Of a stretch of DNA of 64,000 nucleotides, positions 13,101 through 22,480 are shown one piece after another. A program made the translations under genes and the position numbers. How positions within the stretch are numbered: position 1 is the stretch's first letter; each line of letters begins with the position of its first letter. The DNA lies in the NCBI GenBank assembly GCA_023101885.1, contig JALPQD010000124.1, forward strand, positions 4,576,580-4,640,579, in the 5' to 3' direction. Below the pieces are notes generated by a model that was given only the letters and a program-made list of their open reading frames with translations, was not told the DNA's origin and searched no databases. This stretch comes from Typhlomys cinereus (taxonomy: Eukaryota > Chordata > Mammalia > Rodentia > Platacanthomyidae).

Positions 13101-16100
13101 TGTGGTTTCCATGGTTATGCAGTGCTAAGGGTCCCTGCAGGTCAGGTGGGGAGGAGCAGCCATGGAAAGGGAGGGGTACTCAGTGCTGTGAGGTCAGAAT
13201 GGGGGAAACAGTCTGGTTCCTTCAGAAGTTAGAGGAAGAACGTTCTGAAAACTACAGATGTTTCTGATCTAGAACTGCTGGCTGTCCCTGCAGCTGTGCT
13301 GTCCCTGCAGCTGTGCTGTCCCTGCAGCTGTGCTGTCCCTGCAGCTGTGCTGTCCCTGCAGCTGTGCTGTCCCTGCAGCTGTGCTGTCCCTGCAGCTGTG
13401 CTGGCCTCAGATGCTTCTCTTCCGTCCTTGTACACGGATGTGCACACACACAGACACACATGCACGCACACCTTCCCCCTTGCCTTGCCAGACTGAATTC
13501 CCAATCTTGAGACTGGCCTCTGCCCCAGTGAAGGAAGCAGTAACAACAGGAGTGTGGGGGGGGGGAGATCCTCACCAAATGATGAGGTCAGAGAAGGTTC
13601 TGGGTGTTGAATGGGGAGCTGTCCTGCACAGACAGATGGGGGAGGAGTTCGAGGTTCAAGCTCACATCTGCTTTCACCTTGGCCATCAGGTCCCTGTCAG
13701 GTGAGGCCCCGCCCAGGCGGCCCCGCCCTTCCAGCCCAGGCCTCGGGAAGAGCCAGGACTTGTCCAGTCTCCGCACTTACAGGGGGAGACAGATCTGGAG
13801 CGTCCCTCCTTGTGCTCTGAGAGGTCCCTGTCAGAACCCAGACGGCTCTGCCGTGTCTGCTCGGACGCCAGTGGTCCATGCCCTGGGCAGGACTTGGTTT
13901 GTGATTTGTCTTCTTTCCTGGGCTCCCCCCACCCACACCCCCCTCCACCAGCCGTGGGAGGGGCGTTCCTATCGAGTCCCGGGGCAGCTCAGCCAGCCGC
14001 TGTAAGGAATTCCCAGTAGGCTGCAAGGAGGCCCCGCGACTAGACCCAGTGGGGTGGCGCCCACGTGCCAAGGGGTCCCTTTAGGATTTTTTTTAAAATA
14101 AATGTCCAGCTCTAGTCCCTGAGCTCAGAGGCGTGATCGTTGGCTTTGCAAGTTGATTATATAGCAACTGTGTAGGAGGTGTGCTGGTCCCACACTTAGG
14201 AGGTGGACCCCTGAGCCTGCACGAAGGGCATCTAGTTCCAGCAGGACTCGGGGAGCCCCCCGATGGAGTCGCACGTAATGGATGTGGGGCGACCCAGCCC
14301 AGTGGGTGGGGCCAGAGGAAGTCAGTTACAAAGCTGACCACTTGGAGCGCTACTTGCCGGGGGAGAAACTTGGTCACTGATCTGCCACCTGCCACGTTCC
14401 CTGTCAATGTTGTGTTCGGATGGTGGGGATTGGGGGGACAGTGCTGCCACAGATCCGTGGGTGACCCCTGCTTGCCGGCGGGGCATCTTCTTAGGGCAGG
14501 AGCCCAGTAGATTCTAGAACCAACTCGTGAAAGCGGCTCTCTCCCAACCATTACCCCTCCTTAAACATTCTCTAGGCGTGCCACGTCTAAGTATGGTACC
14601 CAGGAAACTCTCCAGGCCGGGAGGATGGCGAGACTTCACCGCCCAGGGGGCTGGGAATCCGTACGCAAACCTGGGCGTGGGACTTGCGATTAGTCAGGAG
14701 AGATGGGGAGGGCTTGGGAAGTGTTTCTGGCTTGTGTTTGGATGATCAGCCTGAGAGTCTGAGAATCAAATCGTTCCTGACACTCAGTATGGGCCAGAGA
14801 GAGACGGTCTAATACACAGGCATCCCTGAGTTTTCAGGCTGCAGCCTTGATCCTTGGGGGCTTCAGGACGCGCCCGTGGGTGTCTGCCCTTGGTTTTCCC
14901 TGGAAGGCTCCTGACGCCCCTCGGCCCTCCTGCTTCCTCTTGACTTCTCTAGCAGCGGCCTCCTGTGGCCCATTCCCACTAGCCGGCCACAGCTCCCGAC
15001 GGGGCAGGTCGTTTGTGGCGTGGGCGGCCTCCTTAGGTTGGAAGTCTGCGCCAGACGCCATGCTGAGTCTAGGAGGTTTTCCAGATGTGAGTCGGCAGGA
15101 GAGACCTGCCTGCTCATCCACGCCCCCTCGGCCTCTCTGCAGCTGTACGGAAGGCGCGTCCCCTGGGAGGACCCCGCCAAGTGGGTGATGGACACCTACC
15201 CCTGGACAGCCAGCCCGCAGCAGCACGACTGGCCTCCCTTACTGCAGCTCCGGCCCGAGGACGTGGGCTTCGACGGCTACTCCCTGCCAAGAGAGGGGTC
15301 GGCCAGCAAGCAGGCGCCCCCCAGCGGCGCTGAAGGAGACCCTCTGGTGAGTTCTCAGTGTTGCCCACAGGACTTAAGGACGAGAACGTGGGTAAGAGGT
15401 GGTGTGGTTGGAAGACACTGCGTTCATTATTTCTAACCCTGCGGCCGTTCGGTGTGCCAGGTGGAAAGTGCCGGCAGGAGACTTGCCGCCTGCATCCTGC
15501 CGTAGCGCCGCTACCCTGTCGGCTCAGGTCCCCACCCTGGGTGTCCCCGGGAGACACTGAAGGAGCTATTCCACCGTAACCAGCTCAAGAACGGGGGGGT
15601 CTTAACGCGTGTGAGAGTGGGACTTGGGCATTCCCTCGTCCTTGCCCGGAGCATTCACATCGCTGCTAGAACCTAGAAGGTACTTAGGTAGGACGCGGCA
15701 CGCCCAGACCCCCGGAAGTGAGCGTGCCAACACAGCCTCCCTTGCTTACCAAGGCAGACACTTGGCACGCCCCCCAGCCCCTCTGTCTGCCCAGGGCCAC
15801 GGGTCTCTATAGCAGCCCTCCTGCCTGTTGATCTTGTATCTCATTGAACTAAGTCTTCTGCTGGGATTCGCCTGACCAATGGCCCCAGAAGCACAGTGAG
15901 ATTGCCTGGTGAGCGAATGACCGATCCGGCTCCTTGCCCAGAGTGCCCACCATTCCTCAGCCCTGCTGCTTCCCTGGTTGTGGCCCCACCGGTCTGGCCC
16001 CCCAGGGAGCCTGCCTGGCATCCCAAGAGGCAGCGAGTTTTAGTCCCGCTGTACTGATCTTGATCTTAGTCCCAGAGTGGCCCTTCAGGACATGAACCAC

Positions 16101-16902
16101 ACATAGTTCATAAGTAAAAGCAAAGAGGTTTTGAATTCCGATCCCCAGTCCCAAGCAGGCCAAGGGAGGCTTAAAACACAGTTTCTAGAATCTTCCTCCA
16201 AGTGAGTGGGGGTGACAGGCAACCAATGACATTCCTGATGCACTTACCTTGTGCCGGAAGACCCCATTCCCGAGGGCTTAGTGCACCCCGTGCCCTTTGA
16301 CCCCATGAGGCACGTGCTGGTGTTCATTTCGCATGCGACAGCGGCAGCTCAGCCCCCCGGGTGTTGATGGCACATGGACTCCCCTGACCCCCACACTGCT
16401 GCACCCTGGGGCTCTGCTCCCGGCTGGCCTCTCGGCCGCCTCCTGAAGGCCGTGGTTGGGGTCCTGCTCCCCAGGGTGGGGTGCTGACTTGGTTTTGTTC
16501 CCAGCGCGCTTCATCTCTTGACTAAGTCGACACCGTGACGCACAGGCTGTGCAAAGTCAAGGCTGACAGTAAAGAAAGAGACTCAAGGAAGTTGAGTAGC
16601 TGGTCCAGGGTCATGTGGGCAGTAAGGGGGAGCTGGGACTTGAACCCTGAACCCCAAGCCTTGTCCACTGCCTCTCCTGCAGCTGTGATCCCCAGGTGGG
16701 TCTGGAGCAGGTAGGGAAGGTTCCGAGAGGCCGAGGTGAGGGTCCACGTGCTGACGGACCCCACCCCCTCCTCCAGATGCACATGCTGCTGCGCCTGCAG
16801 GAGGCTGCGAGCTGTTCCAGCCCCCAGAGCTACGACAGCGACTCCAACAGCAACAGCCGCCAGGACGACATCCTGGACTCGTCCCTGGAGTCCACGCTGT
16901 GA
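975..16902 (+). CDS. NAV2: NAV2, neuron navigator 2, C-terminal eight coding exons (partial gene)
   Basis: Join of 975-1143, 5584-5819, 7630-7784, 8025-8096, 9254-9450, 10130-10248, 15143-15346 and 16777-16902. All internal junctions are GT-AG and the phases agree, giving 425 residues and a TGA stop; the N-terminal ~2000 residues lie upstream of the window. The product reads as the AAA-type ATPase end of the neuron navigators: Walker A GPSGTGKT, a Walker B-like VIILDNLHH, a sensor-1-like IIGTMNQ and the family ending ILDSSLESTL. NAV2 rather than NAV1 or NAV3 is chosen from remembered paralogue sequences (IGEIKRSN, VDMPLVIILDNLHH, SPQSYDSDSNSNS) and from DBX1 lying next door. Known of the family: retinoic-acid-inducible, microtubule-associated cytoskeletal regulator of neurite and axon growth, homologue of worm UNC-53. 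It converges on DBX1. Confidence 0.96.
2210..3050 (-). repeat. Old interspersed repeat, two recognisable segments
   Basis: 2380-2620 resembles 42905-43050 (shared GTGGCCCACTGTGTG-like and GTGGTCCACTGAGGAC-like blocks). 2738-2850 resembles the sequence around 22155-22255 (AGGCAATCTC, AAGCAAGTT and GGATAAAC in the same order). The segments therefore belong to dispersed families; the class is not assigned. Confidence 0.6.
3139..3434. repeat. Minisatellite, 21/23-bp units
   Basis: About 13 tandem copies of CACAGCATCCTCCTTCC(CC)AC-type units that differ mainly by a CC dinucleotide and by CAGC/CGGC. Nearly all C on this strand. Open reading frames on both strands are a by-product. Confidence 0.9.
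4420..5175. repeat. Minisatellite, 39/41-bp units
   Basis: About 19 copies of a unit beginning GGGTCCCAGGGGAGAC and ending GGCTCCATCTCAC. Long units read GAGACAGGGGACAGG and short ones GAGACGGGACAGG, a 2-bp difference. Copies are otherwise almost identical, implying recent homogenisation. Confidence 0.93.
5584..5819 (+). CDS. NAV2: NAV2 exon with Walker A
   Basis: The acceptor CACACACAG precedes 5584 and the donor GTGAGG starts at 5820. It is 236 nt; the first two bases complete a glycine codon begun in the previous exon and the exon ends on a codon boundary. It encodes GLAENSLDSLVFESLIPKPI, then the P-loop GPSGTGKTYLANRL and finally FNVDHKSSK. This is the start of the nucleotide-binding core. 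Confidence 0.96.
5820..7629 (+). other. NAV2 intron
   Basis: Apart from the polypurine tract at 6423-6512 and the following (GTCC) repeat, I recognise nothing in this intron. Confidence 0.7.
6423..6530. repeat. Polypurine tract and (GTCC)n
   Basis: About 90 bp containing only G and A on the plus strand, followed by a short GTCCGTCCGTCC repeat. Confidence 0.85.
7630..7784 (+). CDS. NAV2: NAV2 exon with Walker B-like strand
   Basis: The acceptor is CCCTGCAG and the donor GTAAGG starts at 7785. It is 155 nt in phase 0, ending after two bases of a cysteine codon. It encodes ELRQYLSNLADQC followed by VDMPLVIILDNLHH and GEIFNGLLSCKYHK. The Walker B-like strand ends in Asp-Asn instead of the usual Asp-Glu. 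Confidence 0.96.
8025..8096 (+). CDS. NAV2: NAV2 exon with sensor-1-like segment
   Basis: A 72-nt exon with acceptor TTCCCCGCAG and donor GTGAGG at 8097. It encodes PYIIGTMNQATSSTPSLQLH and HNF. TMNQ sits where AAA+ proteins carry sensor 1. It is separated from the previous exon by only 240 bp. Confidence 0.95.
8097..9253 (+). other. NAV2 intron
   Basis: GC-rich sequence with a short poly(C) run near 8770-8784. No mobile element or gene is recognised. Confidence 0.65.
9254..9450 (+). CDS. NAV2: NAV2 exon, RWVLCANHTEPVKGF segment
   Basis: The acceptor CCCCCCAG precedes 9254 and the donor GTGAGT starts at 9451. It is 197 nt. It encodes WVLCANHTEPVKGFLGRF and continues through the basic RRKLMETEI helix to SSSDVTIG. 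It matches the NAV2/NAV3 pattern closely, including the aromatic WIPKVWHHLN stretch. Confidence 0.95.
9451..10129 (+). other. NAV2 intron
   Basis: No recognisable repeat, RNA gene or extra exon is seen between these two coding exons. Confidence 0.6.
10130..10248 (+). CDS. NAV2: NAV2 exon, GPRLFLSCPIDVDGSRVWF segment
   Basis: The acceptor TTGGTCTGCAG ends at 10129 and the donor GTGAGA starts at 10249. It is 119 nt and returns the reading frame to phase 0. It encodes the C-terminal lid region ending YLLEAVREGLQ. Confidence 0.95.
10600..10765 (-). mobile_element. B3-like SINE, antisense
   Basis: The plus strand shows TTGGTTCTCTCCTTCTGCC and GATTTGAACTCAAGCCATCAG, the antisense pattern of rodent B3 (B2-superfamily) SINEs, after an A/T-rich end. 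Confidence 0.65.
10843..10935 (+). mobile_element. B1-like SINE fragment
   Basis: GCCGGGCATAGTAGTGCTCC and GTGAGTTCAAGACTAGCC are B1 (7SL-derived) landmarks; the copy is truncated. Confidence 0.6.
11922..12012 (-). mobile_element. B1-like SINE fragment, antisense
   Basis: Contains GCTGGCCTTGAACCC and CCTGCCTCAGCCTCCCGAGT, the antisense B1 core. Confidence 0.65.
12185..12290. repeat. CA/GCACAC-rich microsatellite
   Basis: Alternating purine-pyrimidine CACACA with interspersed GCGCACAC, in the sixth NAV2 intron of the window. Confidence 0.85.
12315..12328 (-). promoter_or_regulatory. CTCF-like motif
   Basis: The minus strand reads CCACTAGGGGGCAA, matching the CTCF core except at its end. Motif only. 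Confidence 0.4.
13274..13405. repeat. Minisatellite, 17-bp unit with E-box
   Basis: Nearly perfect tandem copies (about 7-8) of TGCTGTCCCTGCAGCTG. Each contains the palindromes CTGCAG and CAGCTG. Confidence 0.93.
15143..15346 (+). CDS. NAV2: NAV2 penultimate exon
   Basis: The acceptor CCTCTCTGCAG ends at 15142 and the donor GTGAGT starts at 15347. It is 204 nt in phase 0-0. It encodes LYGRRVPWEDPAKWVMDTYP and LLQLRPEDVGFDGYSLPREG. This lies beyond the AAA core and is conserved among navigators. Confidence 0.95.
15347..16776 (+). other. Last NAV2 intron
   Basis: No recognisable repeat or gene. The 3' end carries a good pyrimidine tract for the terminal exon. Confidence 0.65.
16777..16902 (+). 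CDS. NAV2: NAV2 terminal coding exon and stop
   Basis: The acceptor CCCTCCTCCAG ends at 16776. It gives 41 residues and then TGA at 16900-16902. The last residues, DDILDSSLESTL, are the conserved end of NAV2 and NAV3. The exon starts MHMLLRLQEA where remembered human NAV2 has MNMLMRLQEA. Confidence 0.96.
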   Translation: MHMLLRLQEAASCSSPQSYDSDSNSNSRQDDILDSSLESTL

Positions 16903-17216
16903 CCGAGGCCCAGCGCCGCCTCGCCTCATCCCGCCCGCACCCCCGCTGCATCCTGAAGGGGACGTCCAGAGCCAGCCCCCGGCTGCCGCGGTCCCCGAGC
17001 GGAGCGGCAGGACGGCGAGACCCCCACCTCCCCGGGCGCTGCCCTCCTGCCTGCACCCCAGCAGCCGGTACCCCTCCTTCCACATGACACCTGTTCTAGC
17101 CTCTGTTTCACTTTGGTTCTCATGTTTGCCTTTTGCTGTGGCCTCTCTGAGACACAGACATGCCTCTCGGGAAAGGATCCACCCACGTTCAAACAGGGAC
17201 GAAGCGCAAATTGGAA

Positions 17217-17222
17217 AATAAA
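17217..17222 (+). terminator. Possible proximal NAV2 poly(A) signal
   Basis: AATAAA about 315 nt after the stop codon, within an A-rich stretch. The downstream GT-richness is weak. Confidence 0.4.
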
Positions 17223-18061
17223 ATGAAATAAGCAAGAATTCCCCTCGGTGCTCTGAAACCACGAGCTGCCCCCAAACGGGAGAGACTGGAACAAGGTGGA
17301 GACAGACGGCACGGCTCCCCCGGCGCAGACCCCCAGCCCGGGGCTGGCCACCAGCACCCCACCGCCACCCACCTTCCAGAAGAACCGGTGCTAAGACGGA
17401 CGCTCGCTCCCTCCTCATCCTGCACAGCTGGATGGGCAGCCCCAGGGGAAAGCACAGCCCGCCTGAGTGTGCCGTGCGCGGTGCTCGCCGTCCCCCAGAG
17501 GTATCTCGCCTGTGCCAGCCCACCCCCGCCCCTTAAGGTCATCAGCCCGCTTGTGTGTTCGCGTGGAGGGTGAAAGCGTGCGTGAGCGGATGTGGCTGAG
17601 ACAGAAGCACCCCCGTTGCCTTTGCATCTGAACGAGTCAGGTGTGGTGTCTAAACACTGGATCGAGCGGATGGTTCTGCGAAGAACCAGGGACCCTCCCT
17701 GCCCTTCCAGCTGGTTGCTGTGGAAGGTTCTCCATCCCGCTTGGTCACACTGGTCCTTTGGTGAAAGTGAGGGTCGTGGGGGTCTCGTTTGCTTCGATCC
17801 CCTCAGCTTGCACCCCTCTTCCCAGTTCTATATCCTCGGATGAGTTCCCACCCCTGCCCCCTCCACGTACTGGTGAGCCGTAGACCCCGTCCTCCCGTCT
17901 CGTCTCCGGGGGCTGATCTATCACTTTGACCCTCAAGCACCAAAGACGGCGCGCCTTCCACACCAGTCCAGCCCGTCTGCCCGACCCGCCTCGCCTGACA
18001 TCCTTGGTGCTAACCCCAACACAATGCCTTACTGGTTTTGTACTAACCGTGTCCGTTCACA

Positions 18062-18104
18062 CGAGTGGTGTGCGTGTGCGTGTGCGTGTGTGTGTGTCCG
18101 TCCG
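18062..18104. repeat. GT-rich microsatellite in NAV2 3' UTR
   Basis: GTGTGCGTGTGCGTGTGTGTG-type run. Confidence 0.75.
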
Positions 18105-18414
18105 TCCCCATCGAAGCAAACAGGGCTAAAGTCATCTATTCATGAAGAGATGCAAGTTGGTGACTTCTCATGCAAAAGACTCATTCACGTGATGTGTGAC
18201 CATGGGAGAGAGAGAGAGAAAGACCCTTTTTTTTTTAGGTTCTTGTCAATCACTCTTCAGATAATAACCTCACTGGACAACAGTCTACCAGTCCACGAGA
18301 CACTGCTGATCCACACCCTTCCACACACCCAGCGTGGCTTCACAATGCTGGTGTTCTCTTTTCTGAACTGGTACATCTTTGAGTTGAGTTTTATAAAAAT
18401 AATCTTTTATCTGC

Positions 18415-18429
18415 CCACTGGAGGGCGCC
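18415..18429 (+). promoter_or_regulatory. CTCF-like motif in NAV2 3' UTR
   Basis: CCACTGGAGGGCGCC, one base from the usual core. Motif only. Confidence 0.35.
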
Positions 18430-18699
18430 CATAGCAATCAGGGTTTTTGACTCATTTTTCAGTTTTCTTGAAAGTATCTCTTGGCATTTGCTTTTTCTCT
18501 TATTTCCTAGTTGGTAAGAGTTTGACCCCACACGACTCACCTCGCCTGGGTGAGATGACTCCATCTTCCTCGTTAAGCGGTGAACAGAAAACCTTTCGTC
18601 TCTGTCCTGACTTAAATCTCGGTAACCGGGGCCGCGCTCTCTGCTCAGCCCCCGTTACCCATCTGGTTTTGGGGTTTTGCTTTTTTTTCTTTTATTTGT

Positions 18700-18705
18700 A
18701 ATAAA
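18700..18705 (+). terminator. Possible middle NAV2 poly(A) signal
   Basis: AATAAA after a T-rich run in the 3' UTR. It could be used or could be incidental. Confidence 0.35.
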
Positions 18706-19734
18706 ACATACAAGCTATCCATTTGGCCTGTGACCGGGGCCTAACCCTGAGCCTTCAGCCGCCCCAGAAGAGTGGCCCTCCTCGACGGCTTCCAGCAATG
18801 CCCTTAAACCCTCCTTATACTGTGAATGGGGGGAGGTAAACTCCTCCCTGGGTGGTCTCAGTCACCTGTGAGTTCGCACCTGCCAATGTGGTTTCTCAAT
18901 GGCGCCCTTTCCTGCCAACTCCCAGACCTCCCTCTCTGCTGTGCGGGGCTCAGGACCGCTGGGGGCTTCCTACTCAGCCCCCGTGCGGCCCTCAGCTGAG
19001 TCCCGTCTCCCAAGGGTCGCTCACCTTTGACAAAGTCGCTTCGTACTCATGTAGGGCTCGTTCTGAAATGTTTCCGTTTTGCCTTGTTCTACAGATGGAC
19101 TCCTTGAAAATGTTAGGATTTCTAGGGAACAGTTACGTGAGTTACACAACCAAAAGTTTTCTTCCCAAACTGCCCAGAATTCTACAGGCCGTAATTGAGG
19201 TGGGGACCCTTTTCACTGGAGGGGAGGGAATAAGGAACAAGACTTGCCTAGACCTTGATCTTGGGGACATGTTAAATTTTATTGTTTTGTGCTAAATTTC
19301 AAGATTCTGTGTGTCCAAAATTTGACTGTGGCAAATCTGCATCAGAAGGCAAGGTCACCCAGCCTCGCGGCTGCCAACACGGAAGGTTTGCTGTTTTACC
19401 CGATTCCCAGGGGAGCGATTTATGAAATATATTCTATGAGATGTACATTTTTTCATTGTAACATAGAAATTGTAAATAATGGATTAAAGTGCTGCATTTT
19501 GATGAATTTTTTCTAGCCATTTTTAAAGAGAAAACTAGGAATTGAGTATTTTGTGTACGGTATGTTTCCGTCTTCTCGCCCCTCCTCTTCCCTCTTCCCT
19601 CCTCTCTCCCCTTCTTCCTATTTAAGTTTCATCTGTCATGAGGTTTTTGGATTTACCAATGACCTGCTGGAGATCACGCCCACATCATGGAGACAAAGCT
19701 GATGATTGCACCGGTCTTAAATTATTCATGATTC

Positions 19735-19740
19735 AATAAA
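19735..19740 (+). terminator. NAV2: Likely distal NAV2 poly(A) signal
   Basis: AATAAA followed by a GGTGGTTTGGCTGTCTGTG-type downstream element. About 75 bp further on is the first recognised non-NAV2 sequence, the H3-3A retrocopy, so this is the probable end of the transcript. Confidence 0.65.
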
Positions 19741-19829
19741 ATTGATGCTATTTATTCACATCGGTGGTTTGGCTGTCTGTGCTCAAGAATCTCTGGAGTC
19801 CAAATTTGAGTCGAGTGGAAGTTGTTCTT

Positions 19830-20654
19830 TTTTTTTTTCCAGAAAAATTTAACAGGTTTATTTATAATTGTTATAAAGTTGAGCTGCTGAAACTTGTTCG
19901 CTGAAACATTTGACTTGCATTAATGCTTTACCTCCCACATTTATATTAAAAGTTCACACACAAATGAAAATGGAAAAACTGCCAATACCTGATTCCTGTC
20001 CCCTAGTTTTCCACTCGCAATCATATACTTAGGTACCTTTTGACCCCATGGGAAAAAAATATCTAACATTCAGAACTACCGATAACAGGAAAAAGAGGAA
20101 AAAAAAAATTTTTTTTTTGAGAATGAAATGTTTCCCGTCATAGTGGATTCTTAAGCACATTCTCCGCGCATGCAGCGTGCTAGCTGGGTATCTCTTGGCA
20201 TAATTGTTACACGTTCGGCATGAATAGCACACAGGTTGGTATCTTCTAAAAGGCCAACCAGCCAGGCCTCGCTGGCCTGCAAAGCAGCAGCTGCACTCTG
20301 GACGCGCAGATCTGTTCTGAAATCCTGAGCAATTTCCCGCACCAGACGCTGGAAAGGGAGTTTACGGGTCAGAAGTCCGGTGGACTTCTGGTAGCGCCTA
20401 GTTTCAGGAAGCGCAACAGTACCAGGCCTGCGACGATGAGGCTTCTCCACCCCTCCAGTGGAGGGCGCTCTTGCCAGCGGCTTTCGTGGCCAGTTGTTTC
20501 CTGGGTGCTTTTCCCACTGGTGGATTTGCGGGCGGTCTGCTTGGTACAGCCACGGTACAGCGACCTCCTTACTTACCCCCCTTCTCCTTCCGCTGGAGCT
20601 CGGCGAGCGCTGGCGTTGGAGAGCCACGGCGGTGCACCAGCGGCTGCGAACACC
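19830..20654 (-). pseudogene. H3-3A: Processed pseudogene of histone H3.3 (H3-3A)
   Basis: On the minus strand, 20553 down to 20151 reads as a damaged H3 coding sequence. APSTGGV (Ser31, the H3.3 form), [31 protein letters not shown] and [16 protein letters not shown] are recognisable, and a TAA stop lies at 20153-20151. The start codon is GTG with a one-base loss just after it, and there are further frame and residue changes, so no intact histone is made. There are no introns. The H3-3A 3' UTR follows (20150-19840), with AATAAA on the minus strand and a poly(A) run at about 19838-19827. The 13-bp direct repeat GGAAGTTGTTCTT flanks it at 19817-19829 and 20655-20667, so the retrocopy includes about 100 bp of presumed 5' UTR. 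The source is assigned from remembered H3-3A UTR sequence. Confidence 0.95.
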
Positions 20655-20766
20655 GGAAGTTGTTCTTATCGGAGGCTTGGACACCAAGAAAACCCCAAAC
20701 CTCGTCACCAGCCCACCGCATGCTGGCCTTTCTCAAACTACTACCACTGATTGGCAGAAGAAACAG

Positions 20767-21050
20767 GGCTGGAGAGATGGCTAGGGGTTAAGACTGTGCC
20801 TTGCAAGCAGAAGGTCCCGAGTTCAGATCCCAGGTCCCAGGTAAAGGCGCCAGGTGGAACCTGCAGCGACCTGCCTCCCAGCCCTGGTGGGTGGAGCCTG
20901 GGAAAACACCAGAGTGAAGCAAGAAGTAATCCAAGATGATTCCCAAATTCACACTTAGTCCTCCGCAGGGACACAGAGAGTTCTCTTTCTCTCTCTCTCT
21001 CTTTCTCTCTCACACACACACACATTAGATGAATAAATAAAGTTAAAAAA
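20767..21050 (+). mobile_element. B2-superfamily tRNA-derived SINE
   Basis: Starts GGCTGGAGAGATGGCTAGGG, with a B-box-like GAGTTCAGATCCC, a long body, CT/CA tracts and an A-rich tail. The 9-bp repeat AAGAAACAG flanks it (20758-20766 and 21051-21059), so the element is a complete insertion. Confidence 0.88.
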
Positions 21051-21164
21051 AAGAAACAGAGCTAAGACCCCAGTGGGCATTTATGGATCAGTACCTTCCA
21101 GACATGCAGATCCAAAGTGGCTCCATGATTGTTTTCAAGATGGGGCTTGTTGATAGGACTGTCA

Positions 21165-21285
21165 TATATGGATCCCAGGCTGCTCTCCAGCTGACTTCGT
21201 AGCTGAGGAGGATTGAACTTCTGACCCAGCTACCTCTGGTCCCAAGTGCTGGGATTCCAGGTTGAGCCACCACGCATCGCCAGGC
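21165..21285 (-). mobile_element. B1-like SINE, antisense
   Basis: CCCAAGTGCTGGGATTCCAG and GAGCCACCACGC are the antisense B1 head; the middle is degenerate. Confidence 0.65.
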
Positions 21286-21499
21286 TCCAATCTAGAGACT
21301 GACACATTGATCAGGCGCATGTGATGGTCCCGTCCGTAGACGCTGGTCCAGTCAGGGCGGCTGTCATGTCTTCTGCTTAGGAATCTCAGATGGCCCCTTA
21401 AGGCTCTTTGCCAGATATGCTGGTTTCCAGACTTGTCGCCAGCTGCGAGACGCATTTGCTCTTTTGCTGCTATGAAACACTCGCATGCAAATGACTTAA

Positions 21500-22480
21500 A
21501 GGAGAAAGGAGTATCTGTGTGATTTGGGGGGGCTACAGTTCACTATGGTGGAAGTCATACTGCAGCAGACATGGCTGGAGGCAGAAGCGTCAGCAAGGCG
21601 GAACAAACGAGCAAGCTGAGGAAACAGGACTGGCTCCCCAACTCCAAGGCCAGCCAGGCTCCGCCTCCCAAAGTTGTCACAGCTTCCCACACAGCAGCTC
21701 GGGATGTAAACGCAAGAGCCTGTGGAAGCCAAGCAACCATAGCATTCCACCGTCGACACCCTATAAGTTCACGGCCACCTCACAATCTAAGCCCCGCGCA
21801 GTCTAACTTTAAGATCCCCATAGACTATAGCAGCCCTGACGGTGTAAAATCCAAGACCTGGAGCCACTTTTGAAGCCCAAGGCAAGCTCTTTTTTTTTAA
21901 GTTTTTTTTTTAAGTATTTATTCAATTGTGTGTGTGTGTAGAACCACGGACGAATTCGGGAACCACCATGGACGCCTCCACCTCCTCCTCGTTTACTCTG
22001 CCCTGGGATTCACAGGCTCCGCCCTACCAGGACCAGAAGCGCAGGCCGCCCCCGCTTCCGCCTGGCGTCTGTACGTGGGGTCTAGGATCTGAACTCAGGA
22101 CCTTCCGCCTGCAAGGCAGAGGCTGAACCCCTGAGCCACCTCTCCAGCCCCGCAAGGCAATCTCTTAATTGTGACTTCACTGTAAAATCAAGAAGCAAGT
22201 TGCATACTTCCAACATGCAACAGCACAGGATAAACATCCTCATTCACAAAGGGAGGAAGGGGGCATATGCAGGAACGATCAGGCCATAAAAGACCGGGAG
22301 TCAGCAGAGCAGAGCAGAACCAGGCATCTCTACGTCGAGCCTAGGCCACCCTTGAAGCCAGCTCAGTTTCAGGGCTTCATTTCCAGGGTGGCTGCCAGCA
22401 ATGCCATCTCTCAGGCTGGCTCCTCCCATGGTAGGTACGTAGCCCCCCTTGGCAGGCGTCGCCCACTGGCTCTGGCACCT
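21500..22480 (-). repeat. Old interspersed repeat split by a SINE
   Basis: 21540-21790 resembles 60383-60560, and 22155-22255 resembles 2738-2850. The SINE at 21892-22153 has inserted within it, since the two sides join at AAGGCAA. Probably LTR- or DNA-transposon-derived; class not assigned. Confidence 0.55.
21892..22153 (-). mobile_element. Long-body B2-superfamily SINE, young
   Basis: Antisense copy: T-rich tail, GT run, then the CpG-rich body and CCACCTCTCCAGCCC head. The 13-bp flanks AAGGCAAGCTCTT and AAGGCAATCTCTT (21879-21891 and 22154-22166) differ at one base. It is about 95% identical by eye to the 62511-62820 copy. Confidence 0.9.

Larger units (their letters stand above)
10249..15142 (+). 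other. NAV2 intron with SINEs and a 17-bp minisatellite
   Basis: It contains a B3-like SINE (10600-10765), two B1-like pieces (10843-10935 and 11922-12012), a CA-rich tract (12185-12290), a CTCF-like motif (12315-12328) and the minisatellite at 13274-13405. I see nothing in 11000-11900 or 13700-15100. Confidence 0.7.
16903..19757 (+). other. NAV2: NAV2 3' untranslated region
   Basis: It runs from the TGA to just past AATAAA at 19735-19740, which is followed within 30 bases by GT-rich sequence. It lacks recognisable SINEs, unlike the flanking DNA, and is AT-rich towards its end. Two earlier AATAAA hexamers (17217 and 18700) could give shorter mRNAs. The exact cleavage site is inferred. Confidence 0.7.

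Noticed and set aside
20453..20468. CTCF-like CCAGTGGAGGGCGCT
   Set aside because: It is simply the H3 codons for APSTGG, read on the other strand, within the pseudogene.
20151..20708. Functional histone H3 gene
   Set aside because: The start codon is lost, the frame is broken near the start, conserved residues have changed, and poly(A) plus target duplications show it is a retrocopy.
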